Positions 1-9,522 of a stretch of 62,500 nucleotides of DNA are shown here, one piece after another. The notes beneath the pieces are model-generated. The model saw nothing but the letters and a program-made list of their open reading frames with translations, was not told where the DNA came from and searched no databases. The translations under genes and the position numbers were made by a program. This DNA is from Anaerostipes caccae L1-92 (GTDB taxonomy: Bacteria > Bacillota > Clostridia > Lachnospirales > Lachnospiraceae): the NCBI RefSeq assembly GCF_014467075.1, contig NZ_AP023027.1, positions 20,001 through 82,500 on the forward strand. Reading direction: 5' to 3'. The stretch's first letter is position 1, and each line of letters begins with the position of its first letter.

Positions 1-887
<887 letters not shown>

Positions 888-1037
888 GGAAAGGTAAGGA
901 AGAAAGTTTGATGGAACGTTCTGTATGTAGTTTTGAAGGTATACCCACAGGGCATCCCGTATTACATGTCCTACGGACGATATGCTTTGCATTACAAGGT
1001 ATATTTCAAAAGAAAAAGGAAAGAATAAAAAGAATGA
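888..1037 (+). other. 23S-tRNA spacer without a 5S gene
   Basis: This 150-base spacer has the 'TTCTGTATGTAGTTTTGAAGGTA' type of sequence usually seen between 23S and 5S genes, but none of the conserved 5S blocks follow. TATACC (about 940) and GGTATA (about 999) could close a stem that serves as an RNase III-like processing site for the 23S/tRNA precursor; that role is inference. Confidence 0.5.
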
Positions 1038-1110
1038 TCCTCGATAGCTCAGTTGGTAGAGCGCACGGCTGTTAACCGTGTTGTCGCTGGTTCGAGCCCA
1101 GCTCGGGGAG
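1038..1110 (+). tRNA. tRNA-Asn (GTT)
   Basis: A 73-base cloverleaf with acceptor stem TCCTCGA/TCGGGGA, anticodon loop CTGTTAA, T loop TTCGAGC and discriminator G. The anticodon GTT reads Asn codons. No CCA is encoded, so the CCA end must be added by a nucleotidyltransferase. First of four tRNA genes in the rRNA operon tail. Confidence 0.96.
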
Positions 1111-1143
1111 TTTAGTAAGACCGTGAAGCGGTCAAAGAAACAA

Positions 1144-1215
1144 GGCTCCATGGTCAAGTGGTTAAGACACCGCCCTTTCACGGCGGTAACACGGGTTCAA
1201 ATCCCGTTGGAGTCA
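1144..1215 (+). tRNA. tRNA-Glu (TTC)
   Basis: A 72-base cloverleaf with acceptor stem GGCTCCA/TGGAGTC, anticodon stem CCGCC/GGCGG and anticodon TTC. The T loop is TTCAAAT. No encoded CCA. It lies 33 bases after tRNA-Asn and is presumably co-transcribed with the rRNA. Confidence 0.96.
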
Positions 1216-1264
1216 TTTTTTCGTATCATAAATTAGATACGTTCACATATACTATATAATATAT

Positions 1265-1335
1265 GGCGCCATAGCCAAGTGGTAAGGCATGGGACTGCAA
1301 CTCCCTGATCACCAGTTCAAATCTGGTTGGCGCCT
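1265..1335 (+). tRNA. tRNA-Cys (GCA)
   Basis: A 71-base cloverleaf with acceptor stem GGCGCCA/TGGCGCC, anticodon loop CTGCAAC (anticodon GCA) and discriminator T, the usual base for tRNA-Cys. No encoded CCA. Confidence 0.96.
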
Positions 1336-1349
1336 TTTTACTTTCATAG

Positions 1350-1423
<74 letters not shown>

Positions 1424-1435
1424 CTCTAAAATAGT

Positions 1436-1466
1436 CTGGATATCGAAAGATATCCGGCTTTTTTAT
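1436..1466 (+). terminator. Rho-independent terminator of the rRNA-tRNA operon
   Basis: GGATATC-GAAA-GATATCC stem (1438-1455), extended by T.G and C-G pairs, with a T run at 1459-1464. The T run also forms the start of the palindrome that follows. Confidence 0.85.
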
Positions 1467-1532
1467 TTCATAGAGAAGTTCGCGAACTTTCCTATGAAAT
1501 AAAATCGCTCCGCGGGCTGTACACAGATGCGT
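1461..1532 (+). repeat. Palindrome-plus-tag repeat, copy 1 (fused to the tRNA terminator)
   Basis: Positions 1461-1504 are a nearly perfect palindrome: outer arms 1461-1473 and 1492-1504, with the inner palindrome AAGTTCGCGAACTT at 1476-1489. It is followed by CGCTCCGCGGG (1506-1516), one variable base, and TGTACACAGATGCGT (1518-1532). The same tag follows another palindrome at 28395-28487. The left arm begins in the terminator T run, so the element is joined exactly to a terminator. Confidence 0.75.
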
Positions 1533-1578
1533 GATGAAGCGTGCTTTCCAATTTTGTATTTTATTTAGAGGAGGGTTT

Positions 1579-2928
1579 ATGAATCATAAGAACAAGATGG
1601 AGACCAGACAGATGTTTCCGCTGATCGTATCCATGGCGGTACCTCCGCTCATATCGATGTTTATGCAGTATACATACAATTTTGTAGACTGTATGTTTGT
1701 CTCATGGATTGGGGAGAAGGAATTGACTGCCGTGTCTCTGGCCTTTCCAATTACAACCCTGATGATTGCAATGTCCATATGGATCGGTGTGGGTGTTAAT
1801 GTACTGATTGCAGATAATCTTGGTCAGAAGAATCAGGACAGGGCAGACAGTGTTGTAACAAATGGCATATTGCTCTCAGCTGCTATGGGAATTATCGTTA
1901 CCGGCGCTGTGCTAGTGATAACAAAACCCTTTTTTTCATCATTTACAGACGATCCGGAAATATATAATTTAGCCGTTCGCTACATGAGGATTTGTGCTTT
2001 TTTGGAAGTTTCCAGTATGGTACATATATGTATACAAAAGATTCTTCAGGGAACAGGAAATATGATCGCGCCTATGTGGTTTCAGATTGCGGGAGTTGTA
2101 TTAAACTTTATACTTGATCCCATTCTTATATTTGGTTATTTTGGTTTTCCTAAAATGGGAATTGAAGGGGCTGCTGTGTCAACTGTATGCGGATATACGC
2201 TATCCATGATTTTAGCCTTTATGGTACTTATTTTGCGAAAGCAAAAGGTCAGGCTGAAAATAAAGGGATTTCATGTTGACTTCCAGATAATAAAAGAAAT
2301 TTTTGTGATCGGATTCCCATCCTTTATCATGAATGCCCTGGGAGCATTTATGATTTACTTTACAAATATATTTCTTGTTGTATATTCCACGACTGCAGTG
2401 GCATTTTTCGGGGCATATTTTAAACTGCAGCAAGTTGTCATTATGACGTTAAACGGTCTTGTACAAGGGTGTATACCGATTATGAGTTATAATTATGGTG
2501 CAAAAAATATGCCAAGGCTTCGTCAGGCATTTAAATATGGAACCATAATAGGAATTGTCCTTACAGGTATCAGTATTGTTCTGTTTTGGACATTTCCGGA
2601 ACAGATATTAAAGATTTTTAATGCATCCGATGAAATGATGACATTTGGAGTGCCTGCATTAAAAATTATGTGTACAAGTTATGTATTTGCCGCGGCGGGC
2701 ACAATGACTGCATCGTTTATGCAGTCGACCAGGAGAGTTGGATTCAGCCTTATCATCAATATATTAAGGCAGCTGATACTTCTGCTGCCATTGATGTGGA
2801 TTCTTTCACAGGTTATTGGTATGGAAGGAATCTGGTGGTCTTTTTTAGCTGCAGAAACGATAACTGTATTCATAAGCATTTACCTATATAGAAGATATCC
2901 GGTAAAATTCTCGGATAACCCTGTATAG
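1579..2928 (+). CDS. MATE family multidrug/metabolite exporter
   Basis: A 449-residue polytopic membrane protein of the MATE (multi antimicrobial extrusion) family, expected to export cationic drugs or metabolites against a Na+ or H+ gradient. About twelve hydrophobic segments are visible, in the two-fold N-half/C-half pattern, and the length is typical. The start is the ATG at 1579, preceded by GAGGAGGG six bases upstream; an upstream in-frame ATG would lie before this strong ribosome binding site. It stands alone between the tRNA cluster and ddh, and no local regulator gene is present. The substrate cannot be told from sequence. Confidence 0.88.
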   Translation: MNHKNKMETRQMFPLIVSMAVPPLISMFMQYTYNFVDCMFVSWIGEKELTAVSLAFPITTLMIAMSIWIGVGVNVLIADNLGQKNQDRADSVVTNGILLSAAMGIIVTGAVLVITKPFFSSFTDDPEIYNLAVRYMRICAFLEVSSMVHICIQKILQGTGNMIAPMWFQIAGVVLNFILDPILIFGYFGFPKMGIEGAAVSTVCGYTLSMILAFMVLILRKQKVRLKIKGFHVDFQIIKEIFVIGFPSFIMNALGAFMIYFTNIFLVVYSTTAVAFFGAYFKLQQVVIMTLNGLVQGCIPIMSYNYGAKNMPRLRQAFKYGTIIGIVLTGISIVLFWTFPEQILKIFNASDEMMTFGVPALKIMCTSYVFAAAGTMTASFMQSTRRVGFSLIINILRQLILLLPLMWILSQVIGMEGIWWSFLAAETITVFISIYLYRRYPVKFSDNPV

Positions 2929-2964
2929 AGCAGGAAAAAATATGAATTACAGGATGTTTTGTTC

Positions 2965-2993
2965 TTGCAGAATTCTATTTAAGCAAGTATAAT
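2965..2993 (+). promoter_or_regulatory. Sigma-A-type promoter for ddh
   Basis: TTGCAG (2965-2970), 17-base spacer, TATAAT (2988-2993); ddh starts 35 bases downstream. Found by matching to the -35/-10 consensus. Confidence 0.7.
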
Positions 2994-3027
2994 CAAAAAA
3001 AGAAAAAAAACAGACAGGAGAAAAAAT

Positions 3028-4014
3028 ATGAGTATACGTATAGGTATTTTAGGTTATGGAAATCTCGGGCGCGGTGTGGAATGTGCCATCCGTCAGAATC
3101 CGGATATGGAACTTGCAGCAGTTTTCACAAGAAGAAATCCAGAAGATGTAACAATCCTCACAAAGTCGGCTGCTGTGTGCAGTGTAGCCAATGCGGCAGA
3201 CTGGAAGGATAAAATTGATGTCATGATCCTGTGCGGCGGCAGTGCCACAGATCTTCCGGTACAGACGCCGGAATATGCCTCTATATTCAATGTTGTGGAC
3301 AGTTTTGATACACATGCGAAAATTCCGGAGCATTTTGCTAATGTTGATAAAGCCGCAAAAGAAGGCGGAAACGTAGGGATTATTTCCGTGGGATGGGACC
3401 CGGGAATGTTTTCTTTAAACAGAATGTATGCGAATGCCATCCTTCCGGAAGGAAAAGATTATACATTTTGGGGCAGAGGAGTAAGCCAGGGACATTCAGA
3501 CGCAATCCGCCGGATCGATGGAGTAAAAGACGGAAAGCAGTATACCATTCCCGTAGAAACAGCACTTGAAGCAGTGAGAAACGGAGAGGACCCAGAACTC
3601 ACAACCCGTGAGAAACATACAAGAGAGTGTTTTGTCGTGCTGGAAGAAGGAGCAGACGCATCTAAAATAGAGGCAGAGATCAAAAATATGCCGAATTATT
3701 TTGCAGACTACGATACAACTGTTCATTTTATCAGTGAAGAAGAATTAAAAAGAGACCACAGCAGTATTCCTCACGGAGGATTCGTTCTGCGAAGCGGAAA
3801 GACCGGATGGGAAAACGAAAATAAGCATCTGATTGAATATAGTTTGAAGCTGGACTCCAATCCTGAATTTACATCCAGTGTCATTGTGTCTTATGCGAGG
3901 GCCGCTTACAGACTTGCCAAAGAGGGACAGACGGGATGCAAAACTGTTTTTGATATTGCACCTGCATACCTGAGTGAGAAAACAGGAGAAGAACTGCGCA
4001 AAGAATTATTATAA
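3028..4014 (+). CDS. ddh: meso-Diaminopimelate D-dehydrogenase
   Basis: A 328-residue cytosolic NADPH-dependent enzyme that reductively aminates L-2-amino-6-oxopimelate (tetrahydrodipicolinate) directly to meso-diaminopimelate. This is a one-step shortcut in lysine and peptidoglycan precursor synthesis. The nucleotide-binding loop GYGNLGRG is at residues 9-16 and the family motif GWDPG at 122-126; the length matches characterised Ddh proteins. The ATG at 3028 follows AGGAG. The gene has its own promoter and terminator, so it is monocistronic. The assignment rests on near-complete similarity of recognisable blocks to Corynebacterium/Clostridium Ddh. Confidence 0.93.
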   Translation: MSIRIGILGYGNLGRGVECAIRQNPDMELAAVFTRRNPEDVTILTKSAAVCSVANAADWKDKIDVMILCGGSATDLPVQTPEYASIFNVVDSFDTHAKIPEHFANVDKAAKEGGNVGIISVGWDPGMFSLNRMYANAILPEGKDYTFWGRGVSQGHSDAIRRIDGVKDGKQYTIPVETALEAVRNGEDPELTTREKHTRECFVVLEEGADASKIEAEIKNMPNYFADYDTTVHFISEEELKRDHSSIPHGGFVLRSGKTGWENENKHLIEYSLKLDSNPEFTSSVIVSYARAAYRLAKEGQTGCKTVFDIAPAYLSEKTGEELRKELL

Positions 4015-4029
4015 TGAGATAAATAAAAA

Positions 4030-4062
4030 ACTCCGGAGCAAAATATGCGCTCCGGAGTTTTT
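4030..4062. terminator. Bidirectional terminator between ddh and fsa
   Basis: Perfect 10-bp stem ACTCCGGAGC (4030-4039) / GCTCCGGAGT (4049-4058), with an A run on the left and a T run on the right. It can therefore end both the ddh transcript (+) and the mannitol operon (-), whose last gene stops at 4073. Confidence 0.9.
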
Positions 4063-4072
4063 GTTAGATTTT

Positions 4073-4753
4073 TTAGAAATCAAGCATAGTCTTTCCTTCA
4101 CCACAGCAGTTTTCAAAGTCGCGGATGAAGTCTTTTACGGCACCTTCAGCAACCTGATTGAATGCGAGGGTTTTTAAAGTATCCGGATTGACTGTGACAG
4201 ATCCGATACCGAACTTGCCCATTTCAAGAACCTGCTGAGAGTTTTTGAAAGAAGCACCGAGAACTTCCGCATCATATCCTGCAGCCTTGACCATCGTATG
4301 AATATCTTTTGAAATCTGCACACCATTGTATCCTAAGTTGTCCAGGCGGTTTACATAAGGAGCGAGGAACTTAGCTCCAGCTTTGGCCGCCATGAATGCA
4401 GGTATTACACCGTAAATAGCGGTTGCGGTTACATTGATTCCCTCTTTGCTCAGGATAGAAATCGCTTTTAATCCATTTGCGGTTACGGGTACTTTAATGT
4501 ACATGTTGCCGCCGATGGCATCAACCATATGTTTTGCTTCTTTTACCATGTCGTCGGTCTCTGTTGAAAGTACCTGTGCATGAAGCATCGCTTCTTCCGG
4601 AATCAAAGCACGGATTTTCTTTAATTGATCCATAGGATCAGGATTTCCTGTCTTGCCTAAAATCGTAGGATTGGTGGTGACTCCGTCATAAGGATATTTT
4701 GCATAGAGTTCCCCGATTTTTGTTAAGTCTGCGTCGTCAATTAAAATTAACAT
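4073..4753 (-). CDS. fsa: Fructose-6-phosphate aldolase (transaldolase-like)
   Basis: A 226-residue member of the small transaldolase/FSA family. By family precedent it splits fructose-6-phosphate into dihydroxyacetone and glyceraldehyde-3-phosphate, or runs the reverse aldol. The Schiff-base lysine is Lys87 in 'YIKVPVTANG'. Gln60 in 'HAQVLST' and Tyr133 in 'APYVNRLD' are the residues that separate FSA from true transaldolases, which carry Glu and Phe. RBS AAGGAG. It is the last gene of the mannitol operon, 45 bases after mtlF, so the natural substrate is probably the fructose-6-phosphate made by MtlD. Transaldolase activity cannot be excluded without assay. Confidence 0.85.
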   Translation of the reverse strand: MLILIDDADLTKIGELYAKYPYDGVTTNPTILGKTGNPDPMDQLKKIRALIPEEAMLHAQVLSTETDDMVKEAKHMVDAIGGNMYIKVPVTANGLKAISILSKEGINVTATAIYGVIPAFMAAKAGAKFLAPYVNRLDNLGYNGVQISKDIHTMVKAAGYDAEVLGASFKNSQQVLEMGKFGIGSVTVNPDTLKTLAFNQVAEGAVKDFIRDFENCCGEGKTMLDF

Positions 4754-4798
4754 AATATATCTCCTTTTTGTAATTTATAGCTGGTTTAAATGGCTGGA

Positions 4799-5233
4799 TT
4801 AAACGGTCAGGTCGCCGATGATGTCCAGGATTTCTTCTTTGGTCTGTGCTTCTTTTAATTTTTTGATATTTTCCTCTTCACAGATTACTTCAGAGAGCTT
4901 CATAAGGATGTCCAGGTGGGTTCCGTCTTTTCCTGCGACACCCATAACGATGTATACGGTGTCATCGCCGTATTTCACCCCCTCCGGTACCTGAATAAAG
5001 GATATACCGGATTCTTTTATGTACTTTTCGGAACCGTCGATACCATGAGGGATAGCTACGTTATTGCCGATGTAAGTAGAGATGACTTCTTCTCTTTTGT
5101 GCATACATTCTACATATTTTGGATCTACATAGCCCTGTTCCACCAGAACTTTACCCGCCACGTCAATAGCGTCTTCCTTATTCCGGAGGCGTTTGTTTAA
5201 AACAATGTTGTCTGCGTTGAAAATCTTATTCAT
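4799..5233 (-). CDS. mtlF: Mannitol-specific PTS enzyme IIA
   Basis: A 144-residue EIIA of the mannitol/fructose class (PTS_EIIA_2). It accepts phosphate from HPr-His and passes it to the EIIB domain of MtlA. The phosphorylated residue is His63 in 'AIPHGIDG'. Of the two EIIA genes in this operon, this one matches classical MtlF proteins along its whole length. The ATG at 5233 has an AAGGAG site and lies inside the end of mtlR, overlapping it by eight bases (ATGAATAA), so the two are translationally coupled. In many Firmicutes MtlR carries a C-terminal EIIA-like domain; here that position is taken by this separate gene. Confidence 0.9.
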   Translation of the reverse strand: MNKIFNADNIVLNKRLRNKEDAIDVAGKVLVEQGYVDPKYVECMHKREEVISTYIGNNVAIPHGIDGSEKYIKESGISFIQVPEGVKYGDDTVYIVMGVAGKDGTHLDILMKLSEVICEEENIKKLKEAQTKEEILDIIGDLTV

Positions 5234-6749
5234 GATGTTCTCCTTTTTTATTGAGGTGTTTGATGCGTTTTCTGGTTTCTTCCTTGTCCCTGTCGTTGAG
5301 CAGCGGGGATACACAGATGTACTTATCGTCGGCTAAATCCAGCGGTACTGTGGAAATAATCAGATCGTAGCGGGAAAGGTCTTCATCGGAGAGCTTATGG
5401 AGAGAGATGATCTTCTCCACGCCGATCTCTGCAAATTCCCGCTCCAGACGGCTTCTTAACATCTTGGATGAACCCATGCCTGAGGCACAGACGACCAGGA
5501 CTTCAATGGACTGTTTAGTCAGATACTCCATCGATGCAATAAAGTAGATGACGATATATCCTATTTCATCATCCGGCACCGGTACGGAGGTGTGATTAAA
5601 AACTTCTATAAAACTCTGCTTCACAATATCATAAAGCTTTGGATGGGACTGATAAATATCGTCATTGAGCGGATTGGATACGTTCATCCCGCTTCTGATC
5701 CGTTCCAGAGCCATATTGATGTGAAGCATAAGATTCTCGGCAAGGTTCTCATCTTCGCTGTATGGGAAACCAAACCGTTCCTCTACTCTGGCAATCAGCT
5801 GGGTGACCAGATCCAGCTGTTTTAAAATGCTGGAATCATTTGCGACATGGTAGTGAGTGCGTCCTGTATACAGGTTGATCATCCAGTTGAAGTAGTTAAG
5901 CTCTGTATCATAGAGCTTAATATGAAACTTATGTTCCAGCAGGTGTTTGATACTTTTGTAAAGCTCCTGCTCAGGATTTGGTATATCCACCGAGAGCTTT
6001 AACTCGTCCCCTTTCTCATCTGCAAGAGAATGCCTTTTGATAAAAATACACAGGAGGAATAAAAACTCCTGAAATTCTTTATCGGATACATTAAGTCTCT
6101 TTTTTGAAATCAGCGGGTCCAGAAAATCATAGATGACAGATAATGTGTCTTCATAATCCCATTGAATCAGCAGATTGATAAAGGCACAGCTTTTATATTT
6201 TTTGTTTTTCATCCAGTCAAAGAAATTATCCAGAGGAATATTTCTCAGAAGTATACTGATTAACAGGTGACGTTTGGATATTTCTTTCCCTTTTAGTATA
6301 ACACCTTCACTGCGTTTTGTAATCAAGGTGATATCATCATTTTCAAGGAAATTCTGCAGCTGGTGCAGACTATTTCTGATCGTCTGTGTAGATGTATTCA
6401 GATCGATGGCCAGTGACTGAGTCTTTACATAATCATTCTCGTGGAGAAGGATGAGGAGTATCAGATCATTTCGTTCTTTTGCGGTATAAGTCTGTTCTAC
6501 TTTGGATTCCTCAAAGAGGGACTCCAGACGTTTCATATTATACAGGGAGCCATAGATCTGCATTCCCCTGCCGGACTGTGATTCCAGCTTTAAATCACAG
6601 GATTCCATGATGTTGTTGATTTCGGGCATTTCACGGTAAACAGTGCGTTCTGTGACGCCCAGTTCCTTTGCAATCTCTGAAACCCTCACATAACCGGTTG
6701 CATCCAGCAGATATTCGATAATTTCTTTTGCGCGGTCAGAAATAACCAT
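5226..6749 (-). CDS. mtlR: MtlR-type PRD transcriptional activator of the mannitol operon
   Basis: A 507-residue DNA-binding regulator of the BglG/MtlR superfamily. An N-terminal DeoR-like helix-turn-helix (about residues 18-42, 'VSEIAKELGVTERTVYRE') is followed by two PTS regulation domains (about 185-400) and a C-terminal EIIB-like domain with phosphorylatable Cys421 in 'VCASGMGSS'. Family knowledge: HPr or EIIA phosphorylation of PRD histidines and EIIB phosphorylation of the Cys tune activity to sugar supply. It lacks the C-terminal EIIA-like domain of Bacillus MtlR (about 690 residues), ending after EIIB and overlapping mtlF. RBS AGGTGAAG. Autoregulation is likely, since it lies inside the operon. 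Confidence 0.88.
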   Translation of the reverse strand: MVISDRAKEIIEYLLDATGYVRVSEIAKELGVTERTVYREMPEINNIMESCDLKLESQSGRGMQIYGSLYNMKRLESLFEESKVEQTYTAKERNDLILLILLHENDYVKTQSLAIDLNTSTQTIRNSLHQLQNFLENDDITLITKRSEGVILKGKEISKRHLLISILLRNIPLDNFFDWMKNKKYKSCAFINLLIQWDYEDTLSVIYDFLDPLISKKRLNVSDKEFQEFLFLLCIFIKRHSLADEKGDELKLSVDIPNPEQELYKSIKHLLEHKFHIKLYDTELNYFNWMINLYTGRTHYHVANDSSILKQLDLVTQLIARVEERFGFPYSEDENLAENLMLHINMALERIRSGMNVSNPLNDDIYQSHPKLYDIVKQSFIEVFNHTSVPVPDDEIGYIVIYFIASMEYLTKQSIEVLVVCASGMGSSKMLRSRLEREFAEIGVEKIISLHKLSDEDLSRYDLIISTVPLDLADDKYICVSPLLNDRDKEETRKRIKHLNKKGEHHE

Positions 6750-6791
6750 ATCTTCACCTATCTTCCTCTCTGATAAAATGGATTATTGAAT

Positions 6792-7982
6792 TTAAATAAC
6801 GGGCCCTCTGATTTCATTATATTGTCTGTCAATCATCTTTAAAATAGATGCAAAATCTTTGGGTGAATTTTTCAACTTTTCATAAAATGCCATGATATAG
6901 CTGCCGCAGGGTTCATCGGATGAAATTTGGCATGTTTCATTTAAAAGCTCGTGAGCGGAAGCATCCGTTATATTATATAGGGCAGCTGCTATGGAAAAAG
7001 ACAGATAAACAGGGAGAATACCTTCCTGTTCACAGCCGCGCAGTGCCCCAACCAGGCGATCCTTCGGCTTTAATTTTCGGATCGGTTCCCTTCCCACACG
7101 TTCCACGGTATCATGGAGATCAGGGTTTTGGAACCGGAACAGCAGATCATCTATGTGAGCTTTCAGCTCTGAAAATTCTACATGATATTTTTTTGAGATC
7201 ATCATGGCACTTTCTATCATAGCACCTTCCACCAGCTTTCGTATATAGATATCACCAATACTTTCGTCAATATATGTATATCCCTTTATTCCTCCCAGAA
7301 ATGCGGTAACAGCATGGGCCATGTTATGGATGTACAGCTTTCGTTCCAGATAAAAAGAAAAAGGGCTGAAAGGGACTATTTTTTCATAGTCAGGAATTGG
7401 CCCTTTAAAAGCAGCCCGGTCAACCGGAAGATAATCATACTCTTCCACACAGATCCGGAGAGGATCACCTTTTTTCATGGCTTCTGTCATTACAGGCACC
7501 ATACGGCCGATGGAAGTTTCTACAAGTCCAAGGCTTTCATCCAAAGTTTTTTTATGTCTGTCAGGCAGTGTGTCTTTGATTCTTTCATATAAAAATTCAT
7601 TGGCATCCATTAGATTTTCACAGATCAAAAGATCCAGAGTGTTGTCAGGATCTTTGTCCCAGCGTCTGGTGAGACCCTCACAGATAACCGGAATGATCTT
7701 TTCGAGTACAGTGACACCCACGGAAGTAGCCAGAAGGTTCGCAGATGCGATTTCGTCACTGACAGTGGAAGTATCTTTTCCGTCAACGGCCCGTATGTTT
7801 TCTATCCAGACAGTTTTTCCGTTTTCACCTACAATTTCCTGGGGATAAGTTTTATCTCTGTTAATGGTATTTACAACGTCATCATTTACATCCACAAATA
7901 CGACTTCATAGCCGGTCTGTGAGAGTAGGGCACCGATAAAGCCCCGTCCGATATTGCCTGCCCCATACATAACTGCTTTCAT
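6792..7982 (-). CDS. mtlD: Mannitol-1-phosphate 5-dehydrogenase
   Basis: A 396-residue cytosolic enzyme oxidising mannitol-1-phosphate to fructose-6-phosphate with NAD+. The Rossmann loop 'YGAGNIGRGFIG' is at residues 6-17, and the catalytic Lys/His region of the polyol dehydrogenase family is visible in 'KLYIHNMAHA'. Length is normal for MtlD (about 380-390). The ATG has the strong site GGGAGGG. It lies 102 bases after mtlA in the same operon and 42 bases before mtlR. The intergenic stretch upstream carries a hairpin (8011-8035). Confidence 0.93.
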   Translation of the reverse strand: MKAVMYGAGNIGRGFIGALLSQTGYEVVFVDVNDDVVNTINRDKTYPQEIVGENGKTVWIENIRAVDGKDTSTVSDEIASANLLATSVGVTVLEKIIPVICEGLTRRWDKDPDNTLDLLICENLMDANEFLYERIKDTLPDRHKKTLDESLGLVETSIGRMVPVMTEAMKKGDPLRICVEEYDYLPVDRAAFKGPIPDYEKIVPFSPFSFYLERKLYIHNMAHAVTAFLGGIKGYTYIDESIGDIYIRKLVEGAMIESAMMISKKYHVEFSELKAHIDDLLFRFQNPDLHDTVERVGREPIRKLKPKDRLVGALRGCEQEGILPVYLSFSIAAALYNITDASAHELLNETCQISSDEPCGSYIMAFYEKLKNSPKDFASILKMIDRQYNEIRGPVI

Positions 7983-8010
7983 TTGAATTCCCTCCCAAAA
8001 TACCGGAACA

Positions 8011-8035
8011 GGGCATTTCCCCGGAAGGAAACGCC
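8011..8035 (-). other. Intergenic hairpin between mtlA and mtlD
   Basis: GGGCATTTCC (8011-8020) faces GGAAACGCCC (8026-8035). On the transcribed (minus) strand the single non-Watson-Crick position becomes a G.U pair, so the hairpin is more stable in the mRNA than on the other strand. There is no U run, so it is more likely a processing or stability element than a terminator. Confidence 0.45.
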
Positions 8036-8084
8036 CGCTCCATTTGCTATGCTTATTATTTGGATTGTACCAAGAGTACTCAGC

Positions 8085-9521
8085 TTAACGGTTCTTTAAA
8101 CGTTCTACGAGTTCGTCATATTCCGGAGCCTGAAGATAGTTTGTAATCGATAAATGCTGCTTGTTAGGCTGAGCTGCTTTTGCAGTACCTGTCAGCTCTT
8201 TGTGAGTGATGACCAAGTCTGTGTCATCCGGAATCTTGGAGATCGCGGTGTTGATGACTTCAACCGGGAGGTCAGCCGCTTTTACTTTTTTCTTTAATGC
8301 AGCAGCAGACATTGCACTGGATCCCATACCCGCATCACAGGCAACGACAATCTTCTTTACATTTGTAAGATCTAAGCCTGCAACACCGAGAGAAGCATCA
8401 TTTGTCACGGCATCAGATGTACTGGAAGCACTGGAGCCCATAGCTTCTTTTGGAATGACAGAAGGACCTAAAGAAGCTTCTCCCTTTCCTTTTGCCACCA
8501 TTCGTTTTACAAAGAAGGCGTTGATCACAAAAGACACGGCACAGGAGATTGCCACACCTGCAATGACACCGATCATAGAACTCTTGGGCGACAGTGCCAG
8601 GACTGAGAAAATACTGCCCGGAGAAGGTGTTGCAACGGTTCCCACATTCAGAAGCGTAAATGTACCGGTACCTGCGATACCACCCGCGATCATACCGATG
8701 ATTGTGAGAGGATTGGCTAATACATATGGGAAATAAACTTCATGGATACCGCCAAAGAAATGAATAAGAATCATTCCGGGAGCGGCTTCTTTCATCTCGC
8801 CTTTTCCGAAGAACCAGTAAGCAAGCAGGAGTCCGAGACCGGTACCTGGGTTAGGAACTAATAAAAACAATGCTGAATGTCCTAAAGTTTTAACCTGCTC
8901 GTAACCGATTGGTCCAAAAATACCGTGGTCTAAAGCGTTATTTAAGAATAGTACTTTTGCAGGTTCTACAAAAATTGCAGAAAGGGGAAGTACATTGTGG
9001 GATACAATCCAGTTTACTCCGTTTGTGAGTACCTGGGTCACGGTATCCATGACAGGACCGAAGACAAGGTAAGCTACACAGCAGAGAATACCGCCGATGA
9101 TACCTAAAGAAAAATTGTTGACGATCATTTCAAATCCGCCGGGGATCTTTCCGTCTACCGCTGCATCGAACTTCTTAATGCACCATCCGGATGCAGGACC
9201 TAAGATCATGGCTGCGAGGAACATAGGAGTTCCCGGTACTGCGACGATGGCACCGACCGTTACTAAGGCACCAATGACGCCTCCGCGGTCTCCTCCGACC
9301 ATTTTACCTCCGGTGTGACCGATCAGGATAGGAAGCAGTGAATTAAGAATCGGGCTGATCAGGTTTGCAAGCTTTGCATTTGGTGTCCAGCCTGTTTCAA
9401 GGAAGAATGCGGTGATCAAACCGAATCCGATGAACGCGCCGATATTTGGGATAACCATTCCGGCCAGAAATGCTCCGAACTTCTGAAGCTTCTGGGAGAA
9501 TGTTGTTTTTTCATGTTCCAT
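8085..9521 (-). CDS. mtlA: Mannitol-specific PTS enzyme IICB
   Basis: A 478-residue membrane permease that imports mannitol and phosphorylates it to mannitol-1-phosphate. The N-terminal EIIC part (about 1-340) is hydrophobic and carries the substrate-loop motif 'GGIHEVYFPY'. The C-terminal EIIB domain (about 387-478) has the phosphocysteine Cys395 in 'VACDAGMGSS'. There is no EIIA domain, in line with the two separate EIIA genes. It begins one base after the upstream EIIA stop codon and has the site AAGGAG. Confidence 0.94.
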   Translation of the reverse strand: MEHEKTTFSQKLQKFGAFLAGMVIPNIGAFIGFGLITAFFLETGWTPNAKLANLISPILNSLLPILIGHTGGKMVGGDRGGVIGALVTVGAIVAVPGTPMFLAAMILGPASGWCIKKFDAAVDGKIPGGFEMIVNNFSLGIIGGILCCVAYLVFGPVMDTVTQVLTNGVNWIVSHNVLPLSAIFVEPAKVLFLNNALDHGIFGPIGYEQVKTLGHSALFLLVPNPGTGLGLLLAYWFFGKGEMKEAAPGMILIHFFGGIHEVYFPYVLANPLTIIGMIAGGIAGTGTFTLLNVGTVATPSPGSIFSVLALSPKSSMIGVIAGVAISCAVSFVINAFFVKRMVAKGKGEASLGPSVIPKEAMGSSASSTSDAVTNDASLGVAGLDLTNVKKIVVACDAGMGSSAMSAAALKKKVKAADLPVEVINTAISKIPDDTDLVITHKELTGTAKAAQPNKQHLSITNYLQAPEYDELVERLKNR

Positions 9522-9522
9522 A

